Of a stretch of 64,000 nt of DNA, positions 1 through 12,843 are shown one piece after another (position 1 is the first letter of the stretch; each line of letters begins with the position of its first letter). The stretch covers positions 8,120,474 through 8,184,473 of the forward strand of contig NC_065536.1 of the NCBI RefSeq assembly GCF_932294415.1, given 5' to 3'. The position numbers and the translations under genes are program-made. The notes beneath the pieces are model-generated. The model had not been told where the DNA came from. It did not search any database and saw only the letters and a program-made list of their open reading frames with translations. The DNA comes from Quercus robur. Taxonomy: Eukaryota > Streptophyta > Magnoliopsida > Fagales > Fagaceae.

Positions 1-100
1 AATGCAAATCCTAGAAAAACAAAGAGACCAAAAGCAACAAAGAAAAATGGTCACAAAGAGTAGAGCGATGAACCATAAGGACTATGAAAGTCAAAGGAGA

Positions 101-3100
101 CTAGGGACACAAAATTACACCAATTACTTGACGAATAGTCTTAAACCTACTTTTATCACGAGGTTTGGTGAAGATGTCAGCATTCTGTCGTTCAGTAGGA
201 ATATACTCAAGAGCCATAATCTTTCTTTTAACCAAATCCCTAATAAAGTGATATCTAATCTCTATGTGCTTAGTCTTAGAATGTTGAACAGGGTTTTTAG
301 AGATATCGATAGTACTAGAATTATCACAATAAACAACCATGGTGTCTTGTGATATCCCATAATCACTCAAAATCTTTTTCATCCAAAGAAGCTGTGAACA
401 ACAATTTCTAGCAACAATATATTCTGTCTCTGCAGTAGATAAAGACACAGAAATTTGTTTTTTACTCATCCAAGCAACAAGATTGGCTCCTATATAAAAA
501 CACCCACCAGTGATGCTTTTTCTATCATCAGCATTATCGGCCCAATCAGAATCAGAAAATCCAGCAAGAGACAGATTTGACTCTTTGCTATAAAACAATC
601 CATAATCACAAGTTCCACTAACATATTTTATGATTCTTTTAATAGCATTCAACTGTAAAACCTTAGGATTAGATTGAAATCTAGAACATACACCAATACT
701 AAAAGCAATATCAGGCCGACTTGCAATTAAATACAAAAGACAACCAATCATGCTTCTATATAATGTAATATCAACAGACTCACCCGATGGATCATTGGTT
801 AATTTTGCATTTGTAGCCATTGGTGTTCTAGCATGAGCAGCCTTGTAAAGTCCAAATCTCTTGACTAGATTTCTAGCATACTTTGCTTGGTTGATGTAGA
901 TTCCAGAATCTGTTTGCTTCACCTGCAATCCCAAGAAATAAGTTAGTTCACCAACCATACTCATTTCGAACATTGCCTTTATTTCATCTGCAAAAGATTA
1001 AACAAGAGAATCATTAGTAGCACCAAAAACAATACCATCAACATAAATTTGAGCTACTACAAAATAATTCTTATCTTTTCGTATGAAGAGAGTACTATCT
1101 GCAAATCCCCTTTTGAATTCATGCTTAGTGAGATATGCAGTCAACCTATCATACCAAGCCCTGAGAGCTTGTTTCAAACCATAGAGGGCTCTCTTCAACT
1201 TGTAGACATCATCTGGTCTGTGAGGATCAACAAAACCTTTTGGTTGTTCAACATATACCTCTTCTTGCAACATGCCATTCAAGAAAGTACTCTTAACATC
1301 CATTTGATACAACTTGAAATTCAAATGGCTTGCTATGGCCAAAAGTATCCTAATAGATTCCAGTCTTGCTACCGGTGCAAATGTTTCATCAAAATCAATC
1401 TCTTCTACTTGTGTGTAACCTTGAGCAACAAGTCTTGATTTATTTCTAATAACAATACCATGTTCATATGATTTGTTCTTAAATATCCACTTAGTTCCAA
1501 TCATGTTTACTCCTTTTGTCTAGGAACTAATTCCCACACATCATTCTAAACAAATTAATGAAGTTCTTCATGCATAGAATTAACCCAATCAGCATCTTGA
1601 AGTGCTTCATCCACCTTTTTTGGTTCAAATTTGAATAGATAGCATGAGTGAGTAATTACATTCAAGACTTTAGATCTCAATCTCATGTTATCATTTAGAC
1701 TACCCAATATATTTATGGCAAGGTGATTCAACTTAACTCTAGAAGATGGACTTTTGACTAGAGATGTGAAGGTACCTTTCTGTTTTGATAAAGGACTAAG
1801 CTTACTTTGTTCTTGTTAAGTTTCATGAATCGGTGTGGATGGTTCTGAACTTGATGGTACTGAAACTGTATCATTCAACAACAATAGCTCTTCCTCACTA
1901 TGCTTCCCCACATAATCATTAGGAAGTGAATCATCAGCTTCCATAATCTTTTCTTGAACCAGAGAAGTGTTTTCTGAATGACTTTCTAAACTTAATTCAT
2001 CATTGATCACAACATTGGAAGACTTCATGACTGTTTTGGTTCTCAGATTGTACACTATATGCTCTACTAGTGGAAGAGTATCCCAGAAAGTATCTGTTGT
2101 CACTCTTTGCATCAAACTTTTCTAGATTCTCTCTATCACGCAAAATGTAACAGTCACTGCCAAATATCCAAAAATATTTGACAATAGGCTTCTTTCCTCT
2201 CCAAAGTTCATAGGGAGTTTGTTTGGAATCAGGTCTAAAATACACCTGATTGAGTGTATGACAAGCAGTGTTAACTGCTTTTCCTTGGAAGGATTTGGGC
2301 ATCTTTTTATTGTGTAGCATGACACGTGCCATCTCTTGAACAACCTTATTCTTCTGTTCCACTATTCCATTCTGTTGTGGTATCTTGGGTGAAGAGAACT
2401 CTTGACGTGTGCCTTGATCATTGCAAAAGGTAGCCAACTTTGTGTTTTCAAATTCTCTTCCATGATCACTTCTAATTCTGGCTATCACAATGCCTTTCTC
2501 AACTTGCAATTTCTTGCACAAATGTATCATCTTTTCAGGAGCCTCAGCTTTATCTCTCAAAAGCACAACCCATGTATATCTAGTAAAATCATCCACAACA
2601 ACTAGAATATACCTCTTTCCACCTAAACTTAGAACTCTAACAGGACCCATGAGATCAATGTGCAACAACTCTAGAGGTCTTGAAGTTTAAACATCAGTTA
2701 CAAACGGATGTTTGGACTTCACTTGTTTACCCATCTGACATGGTCCACATATGCACTTTTCTATCTTCTCAAACTTGGGCAAACCAATAACTGCATCACA
2801 CTTGGAAATCTTTTCTAATTGCTTGTGACTTGCATGTCCCAACCACTGATGCCATAAGTCAACTTGATTGATCTTTGCACTAAAACACTTGTTGCTTATA
2901 CTCGGTGTTATACAATAACAGTTGTCAACTGTCCTCACACTAATACACATACAATCACCTCCTCCACCAAGTATCTCACATTCATACTTAGTGAAGAGAA
3001 CATTCAGCCCATTGTCACAAATTTGACTGATGCTGAGTAAGTTAGCCTTCAACCCATCAACATACCAGACATCTTCAAAAACTGGCAACCTTGGAATGTC

Positions 3101-3421
3101 CACAGTTCCAATGCCTTTGATCACAAATTTGCTTCCATCTCCCAACGTGACTGTCCCAATCTTTCCTTCAAAGAGTGTCTTGAATAAAGTTTTATTTCCC
3201 ATCATATGCCTGGAACAACCACTATCCAAATACCAAAGACAAGAATCACGTGCCTTTAAGGCGGTTAAAGCAGTATAACACAAATAATTCTCATCACATG
3301 TAATTATACCAAGATGCTCAAGGAAAGATTTAACAAAGGCAACAAAAGACAAAAACAACAAGTAGACAAGATGGCATATTAGCAATAAGATCTTCCAAGA
3401 ATCCATGACAACAGGGGTCAA
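101..3421 (-). mobile_element. copia pol region (protease, integrase, RT, RNase H), broken
   Basis: Recognisable parts, right to left: an aspartic-protease-like stretch with the WYLDSGCSRHM motif (about 3200-3300); a GAG-pre-integrase zinc motif, DLWHQWLGH (about 2860); the integrase core with HIDLMGP and the QQNG region (2000-2668); reverse transcriptase with [15 protein letters not shown] and the [16 protein letters not shown] motif (998-1504); and copia RNase H with VEYI/ADIFTKP-type motifs (101-973). It is a fossil with several breaks and no intact polyprotein. Family assignment by domain order is secure. Confidence 0.93.
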
Positions 3422-3479
3422 GGATCAACTCTTAGATCAAAGGATCTAAACACTAGAGCTAACCCGCTTTGATACCACT

Positions 3480-4296
3480 TGTACGTTTTTAGACCCCTTA
3501 AACACAAACAGATTAACCTAGTTATTTAGCCAAGTGATTAACTTAGGTAAATTATGTAGATCTAGGTAGATAAATCATATCATTGAACAGTGCGAAAAAT
3601 AAATAACACAACGATATGATAACTAAGGAAAACCAAACTGATAAAAAACTTAGAAAGGATTTAACCTAGCTATCCTCAAGGTAAAACAAATCCACTATGA
3701 AAGAATTGAAGTTTACACAATAGCGACTTAGACCACTAACATCCTATTGCTACCTCGAGTAGGAAACTTATTACCACAACCACGTGACAGCTCCGAGTCC
3801 ACGGACTACTTCTTTCTCAAATCCACAGCAAGTACAAACACTCCTGCTTGTGTATCTTTAAGATCTTAATGCAGCAACTGAATGATCATCAAGCTCTTGA
3901 CATAAATCTTGATTCTTGATAACCCTAAGTCTATGTGAAGGCAAATACCTCTAGATCTCACAAGAGATTCACATACACAGCATAAACAACAACTGCAACA
4001 ACATAAAAATGTGGCTAAGGTTTTCCCTTTTATACCTAGGGCAAAACATAAAACCCTATACGTCAAACGGACTTAGGCTGAGTTGGAAAATTCTACAGAA
4101 AAACAATCTGCATGAACTTCGATCGATTGAGCCAGGCAGATTTACACAGTAAACCCTACAGTACACTCGATTCCAACTTTACACTTAAACATACTTTGAG
4201 CAAGTCTAAAACAAGACTAAACGTTTTGATCATGGTTTGCCAACATTACAAATTGAAATTCTAATACATTTAAACCTAAAGTCTTAGAACCTAACA
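3480..4296 (-). repeat. 5' LTR of the first copia element, with PBS at 3465-3479
   Basis: 817 bp, reading TGTTAGGTTC...ACGTACA on the minus strand. It is bordered on the left by a GTGGTATCA-type primer-binding site, as used with initiator Met-tRNA. It is clearly related to the LTRs at 11238-12074, 17754-18587, 20261-21109 and 49865-50715. Confidence 0.9.
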
Positions 4297-5163
4297 AATT
4301 CTATACTATGAACGAGGGCCTGTCCTTATTTAGGCATGACCAACAGATAGTGAAACGGCTCTTAAAAAAGAATTGAATTTCACCCCATGGTTATGGATAC
4401 AAGAAAATACTTTTAAAGCAATGCTAGAGACATGATATTTTTCACAACTTACTAAGGTAATAGGTTGTGATTTGATTTAAACAATCTCACTTTCTCATGG
4501 GATTATAATTGATACAACTTTTGTTATGTACCATCACAATTTGTGATATTAATAATTGTGAAAAAAGTAATGAAATTTTTTGTCAATACTTTTATGGGAT
4601 CCTAGCAAATTATAGGTTGACATCAATGATCATAATTGCATCTGTACAGTCACATTGCCACAGTTGTAATCTATATATCGAATGCATATGATGCACTGCT
4701 AACACTGGGAATGACACTTCAAAAGCATATTAAATCCAGGGTTTGTGAATCCATATTTGCCAAGCCTATCTGCAAGTGCAGAATTATGCTCTGAGGCCTT
4801 GACTGTAACCAAAATTTAAGGGGTTAAGAGTTGCTCTTTATATCAACACCACTGTCAATTACATTCCAATTTAGTTAGTAAATCATATGACTCTGACCCA
4901 AAGAACCAGTTGTATATCAGTACTTTAATTTGTAAATGCTATTGAAGCTTTCCAGTGAACTTAAGAGCACAATTATATCAATTGTAAATACAACAAACGA
5001 TGGTCTATTTTTAAAGTAAATAAATATTAATTAGATTATTTAAAAAATATATGAAACTTCACATCATAAACTCCCTTTGGGAATTAATTAATAATCTACT
5101 ACATACTAGCACCTGAGCCTTCTGGCTTTTTGTTATAGCCAAGCTAAGATGTAGTAAAACAAC
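4297..5163. repeat. 3' flank of duplicated GDSL unit 1
   Basis: No gene is seen. This stretch matches the flanks downstream of the other GDSL genes (about 21945-23487, 30612-33165 and, in part, 37997-38438). Shared landmarks are a GGCATGACCAACAG stretch, AGTGCAGAA...CTCTGAG, and the AAATCATATGACT stretch. It is useful as the uninterrupted reference for insertions in units 2 and 3. Confidence 0.75.
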
Positions 5164-7757
5164 TTAAACTTTGCAATTAAGCTTAGGTAAGATATCATTG
5201 ATGATCCAATTTGCCATATACTGGTTTGCCTTGTGCGTCATATGAATTCCATCCCAACTGATACGTTCATCTGGATTGGAACAAACTGGTACACCGGGAA
5301 TTCCACAAGTTTTTCCCAAGGTAAAGTCATAAGCACCTCCAGCACCACAGCAAGATTTTTGCACAGAACAAGCATCAAAGCCTGTCCATTGTGAAACAAC
5401 CAAAATTGCATTACTGAATTTGCGTCATATCAGTTATATATAGCTCTAGCAATTTTTTAGAATTAGATAGAGACTCACCAAGATTTGCAGCATTTTGGTA
5501 AACCCATTGGAAAGCATTGTAATAATCACCATATACTATAACAGCATTAGGATTTTCTTTTCTTAAATCTTCAATGGCTTGTTTGAGTAGATCATTGTGA
5601 TATATTGACAAATTATTCAATCCCTTTAGGCAGTGAAAATCATCATAAGCAGCTGAATTCTTGGTGTGGTATTTTGTAAGATAAACCGGTAAACAGCCGA
5701 TTGGGAAGTTTCCAGGGACAACCACTCTCACAGCACCATAACCAATGACCCTCTACAAACAATGTAACAGAATAAGGACTCAATAATCATAGTAAGCAAT
5801 TTTGCAGGGAAAACTTATAAGAATTTGTTTTGTTTACAAAGAAAACATACTGTGACAGCGTCCTTTATTGTTTTGACAACTTCTGGAACAATGTCTCTGA
5901 TGTGCTCAATGGTTTTGCCTAGGAGCAATAGAAAGTTATAATCATTCCCTCCCATTTCTCCGACCATGAATAGGGCTTTTTTAAGCTTCTCATCACGATC
6001 TATCAAACATCAACAACAAAAAATTATATATTAAAAAAGTGGAAAAAAAAGCAGATAACATGTTTAAAGCAAAAATATAGGTATAGTCCTTAAATTTGAG
6101 CCAGGTTGTAATCCATAGCCTTCCGTGGCAAAATTTGCAAGCATGGGGCGCTTTGTTCTAATAGAAAGTTTACAGAATGGCTAACTTGGTATGTTTACAA
6201 TTTTTGGAAAGACTGAAAAAGAATTTTTCAAATTTCAGAAACTTGAACCTGACCCAAATTTTAGGGACAAATCTAACATTATCACCTACATTTAACTTAG
6301 TATTAAATTCTTAATTCAAATGAGAGGCTAACCATCCTGATTGTGAAAGGTATCATTGAAATAGGTGGACATCCAATCCAGTTGTTCACTGAGAGAACTA
6401 AAATGAAGTGGTAATGGAATACTATTAGCTGTAAGTACATTCATAGGCAAGGCAGTGGCATCAAGCACTGCAAAATTCACCCCATGACCACGAGCCACTG
6501 CATCCCTATCCAAAAAGGGAGAAAGAAATGGAATTCCAGCTGATTTAGCTGTGAAATAATAGAACCCAAAAAAAGAAAAAATTAGTATAACACAGAGTCA
6601 CATTCTACAAAAATAATAAATAAACAGAGGAATAAAATTTGTATAGTTCCCTCGGCTACATAAAATTCAAACACAACAAATCATGATTAGCCTAAAAACA
6701 GAACAAGTGACTTTTCCAGACTCAATAACATGTGTGTAGTATGAACTTTATAGTAAGCCATCAGCATGGAATAAGCATCACAAACTAATCCCCACTCGAA
6801 CTTATATTTTATAGGAATAATTACACTTACCACCCATGTAGTATGCTTTCAAAACACCCATCACAAACATTCTTTTCATTCAGTACTAGTATCGAGTTTG
6901 AGAATGTGTCATTGGTAAGTCAGATTTTGAGAAAGTATGAGTTAGAGGATTAGAGATTTCTTTTTCTAAATTCACCATTAATAGGTGACTTTGGCACCAC
7001 AACCACAAATCAAACCACGCCATAGCTCAGTGTTCTAATGGCACACCACAAGAGTGGTAATTGTAAATATCCCTACTTTATAAAAACAATAATATAGCTA
7101 GTGTATTATCCCTATTTTATATAAATAAATAAAAGGATTTACAAATTGACTGAAATAAAGGGAAGAAATCAAAACCTGAAACAATTTGATCAAGATGAAG
7201 GAATCCAGGGGAAAAAGAAAAACAAGTATGAAGAATATGCGATCTTGAAATTATATCACAACCATAACATAATCATCATGATTACCATTAGCACCAATAT
7301 CATTATCATTATTGTTATTACTAGCACAACATAATTATAAAAGAAAAGATATTCTTGCTACTTTATTCCTTCAATAAGAACAGCCTTATAAAAATATGAA
7401 GCAACAAGGTATTTTCTTTGTTACTTTCTGACAAACCAACATCAACATCAACATGTTAAGTTTGATATGATTCTTACCAATATAATCAATCATTAGCAAC
7501 CCATTGGAGCACCTTCCGGTTGCATTTTTGAAGTAGGTTTGGCCATAGGGAAGCCGAAAAAAAGGCATATCTGGGTTCTGAGTCTTCATACGAATCAAGT
7601 TGCCTGTGTCTGAGATAGAGTCCCCCGTGTTATATATTGCATCAAACTTGCAAACCTTAAGGGGCTTTGCATCAGTGCAATCATGTGGAACAAAAAGAAA
7701 AGAGAAAGCAATGAGAGTGAAGAGAAGCAAAGAGAAAACTGATTTGGTGATAGCCAT
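5164..7757 (-). CDS. GDSL esterase/lipase, copy 1 (intact, five exons)
   Basis: Five exons read from splice sites: 7478-7757, 6333-6548, 5851-5999, 5479-5752, 5164-5381. Phases join exactly to 378 residues plus stop. An N-terminal hydrophobic stretch (about residues 6-24) is a likely signal peptide, so the product is probably secreted or apoplastic. The SGNH-hydrolase blocks are present: GDSISDTGN with nucleophile Ser47, PGNFPIGC (about 228-235), GGNDYN with Asn184, and WDGIH with Asp350/His353. Family knowledge: these enzymes hydrolyse ester bonds of acyl or phenolic substrates. Closest recognised relatives are the At1g28570-At1g28670 group and acetylajmalan esterase. The substrate cannot be told from sequence. 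The ATG at 7755-7757 matches the start used in the paralogues. It is the most distant, with gene 4, from the near-twin copies 2 and 3. Confidence 0.92.
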
Positions 7758-7950
7758 AATTTGCTCAAGAAAAGAAGCACTTGGTTATCTATGAATTAAT
7801 TACGATATGAAACCATATATATGCTAAGCAAGCACGTCGTGCATGTCTTATATATTAAGTATAAACGAGGAGTACTTACCTAAATAAGGAGAAACTTCAG
7901 TGTGTTTTAAGTTTCTTTTTCTAGAACTTTATGTTGGATTTTGGTTTCTC
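7758..7950 (-). promoter_or_regulatory. proximal promoter of GDSL copy 1
   Basis: A TATA-like TTATATATTA lies at about 7848-7858, roughly 90-100 bp from the ATG. Directly on its gene side (7831-7846) is a GCACGTCGTGCATG stretch, with an ACGT core, a GCACG/CGTGC palindrome and a CATGCA (RY-type) box, that is kept with few changes in all four GDSL promoters. Confidence 0.5.
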
Positions 7951-7953
7951 TAA

Positions 7954-9271
7954 CGCTCCGTTTGTTTCAGCATTAACGTTTTCTGGAAAATGGTTCATTT
8001 TCCAAAGAGCATTTTCTAGAAAACTCTCTTATTTTCCAGTGTTTGGTAACGACCTTGAAAATGCGCTTGAGAATGTTTTCTGGTGTTTGGTATGCAATTT
8101 TTTAAAATATCTCTTGTATAATTTAAAACATGTATATTATGTAAACTAACTAATGTAATCATTATAAATAAAAAGCCAAGAATGAATTTGGTTTTCATAC
8201 TAATTAATCTAAAATTTTGACAATAGATACAATCAAAATTAATTAGTTGTCAAATTTTCATGATCTTTACCACTCATCTTGCTCATATATATAGAAAGTA
8301 ACATACGTACACACACACACACATATCAACCATTTGTCTACTATGGTCAACTACAAGTCTTCAATATTACTCTAAATTATGTATTTACATAATGTACTAC
8401 ATAATATATCATCACTACATAGTATCTGCTAACAAAAAATGTATTTTTGCCAACAAATGCAATTCTCCTAAACAATTATCATTCATTATATAACAATATT
8501 ATTAGTCCACAGTAAAGATTGTCCCATGTAAAAACAATTTAGAGCAATATAGTTACTATGTTTAAAATTTTCATCTTTTACTTCTTTCATTCTTTCTTCT
8601 TCTTCTTCTATTATTTTTATTTTATTTTATTTTTTTGCACTTTATGTACGAAGAAGAAGTAACTTCTGCCTGAAATCCATCAAACCGAAAATTTCTTAGA
8701 GAAAAAAGAAAATCAAGCTTGAAATTCAAAGTAAAGAATTGGGATTTTGGTAGAGAGGAATGAAATAATTACCGCTGCAAATTTGTTCTCCTTTGCAAGT
8801 TGGAGCTATTGATCGATCAATGAAGTAAAGAAAAATCTAATCAAAGAATTGTGTTACAGAAGGGAAGAGAAACATGGAGAAAAGAGAGAAGAGAGACAGT
8901 TAAAGAGAGAGATCTATGGGATGATGAGAGACTAGAGTTAGAGACGGTGAGGGTGTGAGGAGAGAAAAAGCAAATGGAAGAGAGAAAAAGTGAGAAAACT
9001 TACCATGAGAGAGAGAAGGTGCCAAAAAATTATGTTTCCCACGGCTATAGACGAAGATAATATTTATAGGAGATGCAACGCATGAGAAAAAGATTGTTTT
9101 CTAAAAAAAAAATTTGGAAAACAGCTTATAGAAAATAAGCCTTATTTTTATTAGAGTTTTCCGTTGACCAAAGATAGTTTTCCATTGACCAGGTTTTTTT
9201 TGTGCTACCAAACATTGGAAAATGTGGAAAACTATCTTTACAGAAGGTTTTCCAGCGAAACAAACAGAGCG
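7954..9271. mobile_element. Tourist/PIF-Harbinger-like non-autonomous DNA transposon
   Basis: 1318 bp with inverted ends CGCTCCGTTTGTTTC and CGCTCTGTTTGTTTC (right end read in reverse). A 3-bp TAA target duplication flanks it (7951-7953, 9272-9274). Subterminal TTTTCC/GGAAAA runs recur at both ends. Paralogous units 2 and 3 have the uninterrupted site (TGGTTTCTTTGAATAG near 25700 and 35380). No transposase reading frame is seen. A TAA/TTA target fits PIF/Harbinger, but superfamily rests only on TSD and termini. Confidence 0.75.
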
Positions 9272-9274
9272 TAA

Positions 9275-11237
9275 ATGAATAGTAGTTACTAGTTCCAGTG
9301 GCTAAACTCGATTTTCTTGGAGCACAAATTACGTACTCTCCTATATTCCGAACAACCAAAAGGAAAAAGTTAATGCATTTTAGTCTTTTCTTTCTGTTGG
9401 TAATAATTATTACTATTACCATTTCAATTTGGTTTTTTTTTTTCTTTTTGTTAGTTTGGTCGGAACTTCCATTAGGAGTTTAATTGCTCATGGGGGATAT
9501 GAGATATCCAACTAGAATCTTTCTCTTTCCATTTTAATGGTCATATATATGGTTGTAAATTAGAGCTTTTAAAGCAATTTCAGTGCTTTGAATAATAAAT
9601 AAAAGGTGTCTAAAATTTATAGGGGATCTTAAACCTGAAAACGGTTCATTATTTATATTTATATATGAAAAAAAAAAAAAAGTTAACGAATGTCCTCAAG
9701 GCATTGATTTAAGAAATATTTTTAGAAAATTTTTATAAAAAAATGAATTAATTTTTATGGAAAAAACGAATGATCTCACAATTTTTATAAATTTGTTTAT
9801 TAACAATTGTTCTAAAGGCACTGTTTTCTTTTTTAGAGAAATTTCTAAGGGTACTGTTAGGTGTTAACATGACCCTATATATAAATAAAATTTAAATTAA
9901 TTAAAAAAAATGAAAACTGTTTTATGGTTAATTAGTACAATACTGCTACAGACAAGAATAGCAGGAAGAAGGGTGCCTATGAAGTCGGAGACATGGTTTG
10001 GGAGACAAGAATAGAAAGACAAGTTACATAAATAAATAAATAAACTAACTAACTAATTAACAAAATAACCAACTGGCCCTTGCCAAGTGTTAGAGAGGCC
10101 AGGGTTAATAAATACCAAGTGTTGTGGGGAATTTTAGAGGAAATAAATGGAAAACAGAAAATGAAATATCCTAGGCAAAAAAAAATATATATATTTTTTC
10201 TTAAGATGACATTTGCCGCCACTCAGTTGAATTTGCTAATGAGTTTTAAGACATATACATTTAATTAAGATACAACCAAAACCGGATTCTACCGCTAGCA
10301 ATCTTTGGAAAATCCTGTAAATTTTTCTCTAATGGTGTGCAAAATCTATAAAAGCATTAAAAATTAATGTTTAAAAAAACTAATATGAGGTGTAATATAT
10401 ATATATATATATAGCAAAAATTGCTTCAAGTATTGTTTTTTTTAATACTTCTACAAGTTTTTTTTTTTAATTATTTTTATCTTTATAAATATATCATTCT
10501 ATTATTTTTAGCGTGTTTGATTAATTTTTTTTCCAAAGTGAACCAAATAAATCAAAGTAGGAGAAAATGGACTGAATGGGACTAAGGTGGATGGAAATAG
10601 TCTTAATTAAATTGAAATACGTTGAATGGACCGAAATGCTACACTATAAAGATTAATTCTTATATATAACACTAAATAAACATCTAATAGATTTAGATTC
10701 ATCTAGCTAGTACTGTTTTTAATTCAGTTTCCGATCACTTTATGTATATATATTATGCTATAGTACTTGGGCCGATATCCGTCATAGGCTTATAAATTAC
10801 ACAATAAAACATAAATTGATTCCTAGAATTATATATGAATATGATGAAATAATCAATTTATGCAGGATTATAGAATAGAGAAATCAACACAGGGACTTTA
10901 ATAGGAAGAAAAAGAAAGAAGACGTTGAAAATAGAGTAAAAACTTTATTGCTGTGTCTCCCTTTTTATATGTAAAATAGGTGAAGAGTGGTCTTTGAAAA
11001 GGTGAGCTTGAAAAGTTACTTTAATTGATACAAGCCTTCTAAAACATGTCTTGGTTGTTACTAGTCATTAGTAGGGTTGTAAATTAATTAAGTTGTTCAT
11101 AAACAATTCAAATTTGGTTTGATAAAAAGCTTGTTCATATTTATTTGTTAAGAACCAAGCTAAGTTTGAACCTTAGTTTATACTTGTTTAATCAATGGGT
11201 CAAGCCCAAGCAAAAAGGAAAAAACAATGTTAATGAA
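9275..11237. repeat. duplicated upstream block, unit 1 (left part)
   Basis: No gene. Matches the blocks upstream of GDSL copies 2 and 3 and behind L22 (about 25705-28380, 35390-37890, 47694-49860). It also holds unit-specific inserts around 9575-10200 and 10380-10900. At 10540-10640 there are a few units of the same TGGACTGAAT-type repeat that makes the long array in the Helitron at 30832. Confidence 0.65.
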
Positions 11238-12074
11238 TGTACGTTTTTTAGACCCCTTAAAACACAACCAGATTAACTTAGTTAATTAGCCAAGTGATTA
11301 CTTAGTCAAATTATCAAATCTAGGTTAACACAAATATATCATATCATTGTAAGGTGCGGAAAATAAAGAGCACAACAATATGATAACCTAGGAAAACCAA
11401 ATCGGTAAAAAATATGGGGAAGATTTGACCTAGCTATTCTCAAGGTAAAACGAATCCACTATGAAAGAATTGAAGTTTACACAATAACGACTTAGACCAC
11501 TAACATCCTATTGCTACCTCGAGTAGGAAACTTACTACCATGACCACGTGACAGCTTCGAGTCCACGAACTACTTCTTTCTTAGATTCCCAGTAAGCACA
11601 AGCATTCCCACTTGTATATCTTTAAGCTCTTGAAACAGCAACTGAATTGATCATCAAGTTCTTGACATAATCTTGATTCTTGATAACCCTAAATGTATGT
11701 GAAAGCAAACACCTCTAGATCTCACAGAAGATTCACACACACAGCATAAAGAGCAACCTCTAAATGTGGCTAGGATTTTTCCTTTTATACTTAAGACAAA
11801 ATATAAAACCCTACATGTCAAACGAGCTTAGGTTGAGTTGAAAAATTCTGTAGAAAAACAGTCTGCACGAGCTTCAATCGATCGAGTCTAATTCTTGATC
11901 GATCAAGCCAAGCAGATTTACACAGTAAATCCTGCAGAACACTCGATTCCAACTTTACATATTAACACACTTTGAGCAAGTCTAAAATAAGATTAAAAAC
12001 TTTTTGATCATGGTTTGCCAACATTACAAATTGAAGTTCTAATACATTAGTTCCTAATTCCTTAGAACCTAACA
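11238..12074 (-). repeat. 3' LTR of the non-autonomous copia element
   Basis: 837 bp, TGTTAGG...GTACA on the minus strand. It is preceded on its inner side by the purine tract at 12075-12088 (CCAAAGGGGGAGTA read on minus). Confidence 0.92.
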
Positions 12075-12087
12075 TACTCCCCCTTTG

Positions 12088-12327
12088 GCAATCCGTGACA
12101 AAACACAAACTTAAACAAAATGCTCAAAGTTACATAAAAACAGCCCATTACAAAAATATTGTCCATCATAACAAATTCAACCTAACTACCATCTATCAGT
12201 TGTTTTAGCAATCCGTGACAAAACACAAACTTAAACAAAATGCTCAAAGTTACATAAAAACAGCCCATTACAAAAATATTGTCCATCATAACAAATTCAA
12301 CCTAACTATCATCTATCAGTTGTAAGT
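12088..12327. repeat. 120-bp direct tandem duplication inside the copia element
   Basis: Two copies beginning GCAATCCGTGAC at 12088 and 12208, in strict 120-bp register, with only about one difference seen apart from the ends. They sit directly inside the polypurine tract of the 3' LTR. Being much more alike than the two LTRs, the duplication looks younger than the insertion. Confidence 0.88.
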
Positions 12328-12843
12328 GTAGACAGCAGCATGACTGAATCAACCTATATATTCCTGAAACACTCAACAAACGCATAAACGCATGTGTGAA
12401 AAATACAAGTAACACAAAATAAATTCTTGATTTCACATAACATAAACTACAAGACATATATCATGAATAACCTCATAAATATAAATCAATAATCAATGTA
12501 GCACAAAGTGAAACAAGAAACATATATAAATACATCATAGTATCTCACATTGTCATAGTCAACTCAAATAAAACAAAATACATCATGAACCAAAAAATGT
12601 AAATACAAAATGAAGCACCTAGATACAATCTAAAAGCTCCACAGCTCCAAAACATAAAAAAATCTCCCCCTAACAACAAAAAACCTTCTACATATGTACT
12701 CCCCCTTTTTGTGACAAATTGCCAAAGGGCACCCACTCATCATCAAAAGGAGGCGGCGGAGGCAACTGACTAAAATGCTCCAAATCTGCTTGCAAGGCAC
12801 GAAGCTCATCAAGCATGTCCACCAAAAGCTGACCGTGAGCCGC

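Larger units (their letters stand above)
1..4296 (-). mobile_element. Ty1/copia LTR retrotransposon, runs off left edge
   Basis: A minus-strand copia element. From its 5' side (right) the parts are one LTR (3480-4296), a primer-binding site next to it, and a pol region in the copia order protease, integrase, reverse transcriptase, RNase H. The 3' LTR would lie left of base 1. No gag is recognised. The reading frame is interrupted in several places, so this is a broken fossil. Bases 1-100 resemble bases near 15800-15850 inside the second element, and the two LTRs are related, so both belong to one family. Confidence 0.93.

Noticed and set aside
5164-7757. GDSL pieces as broken pseudogene fragments
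   Set aside because: The separated open frames are exons. GT-AG sites and phases join them without a stop in all four copies.
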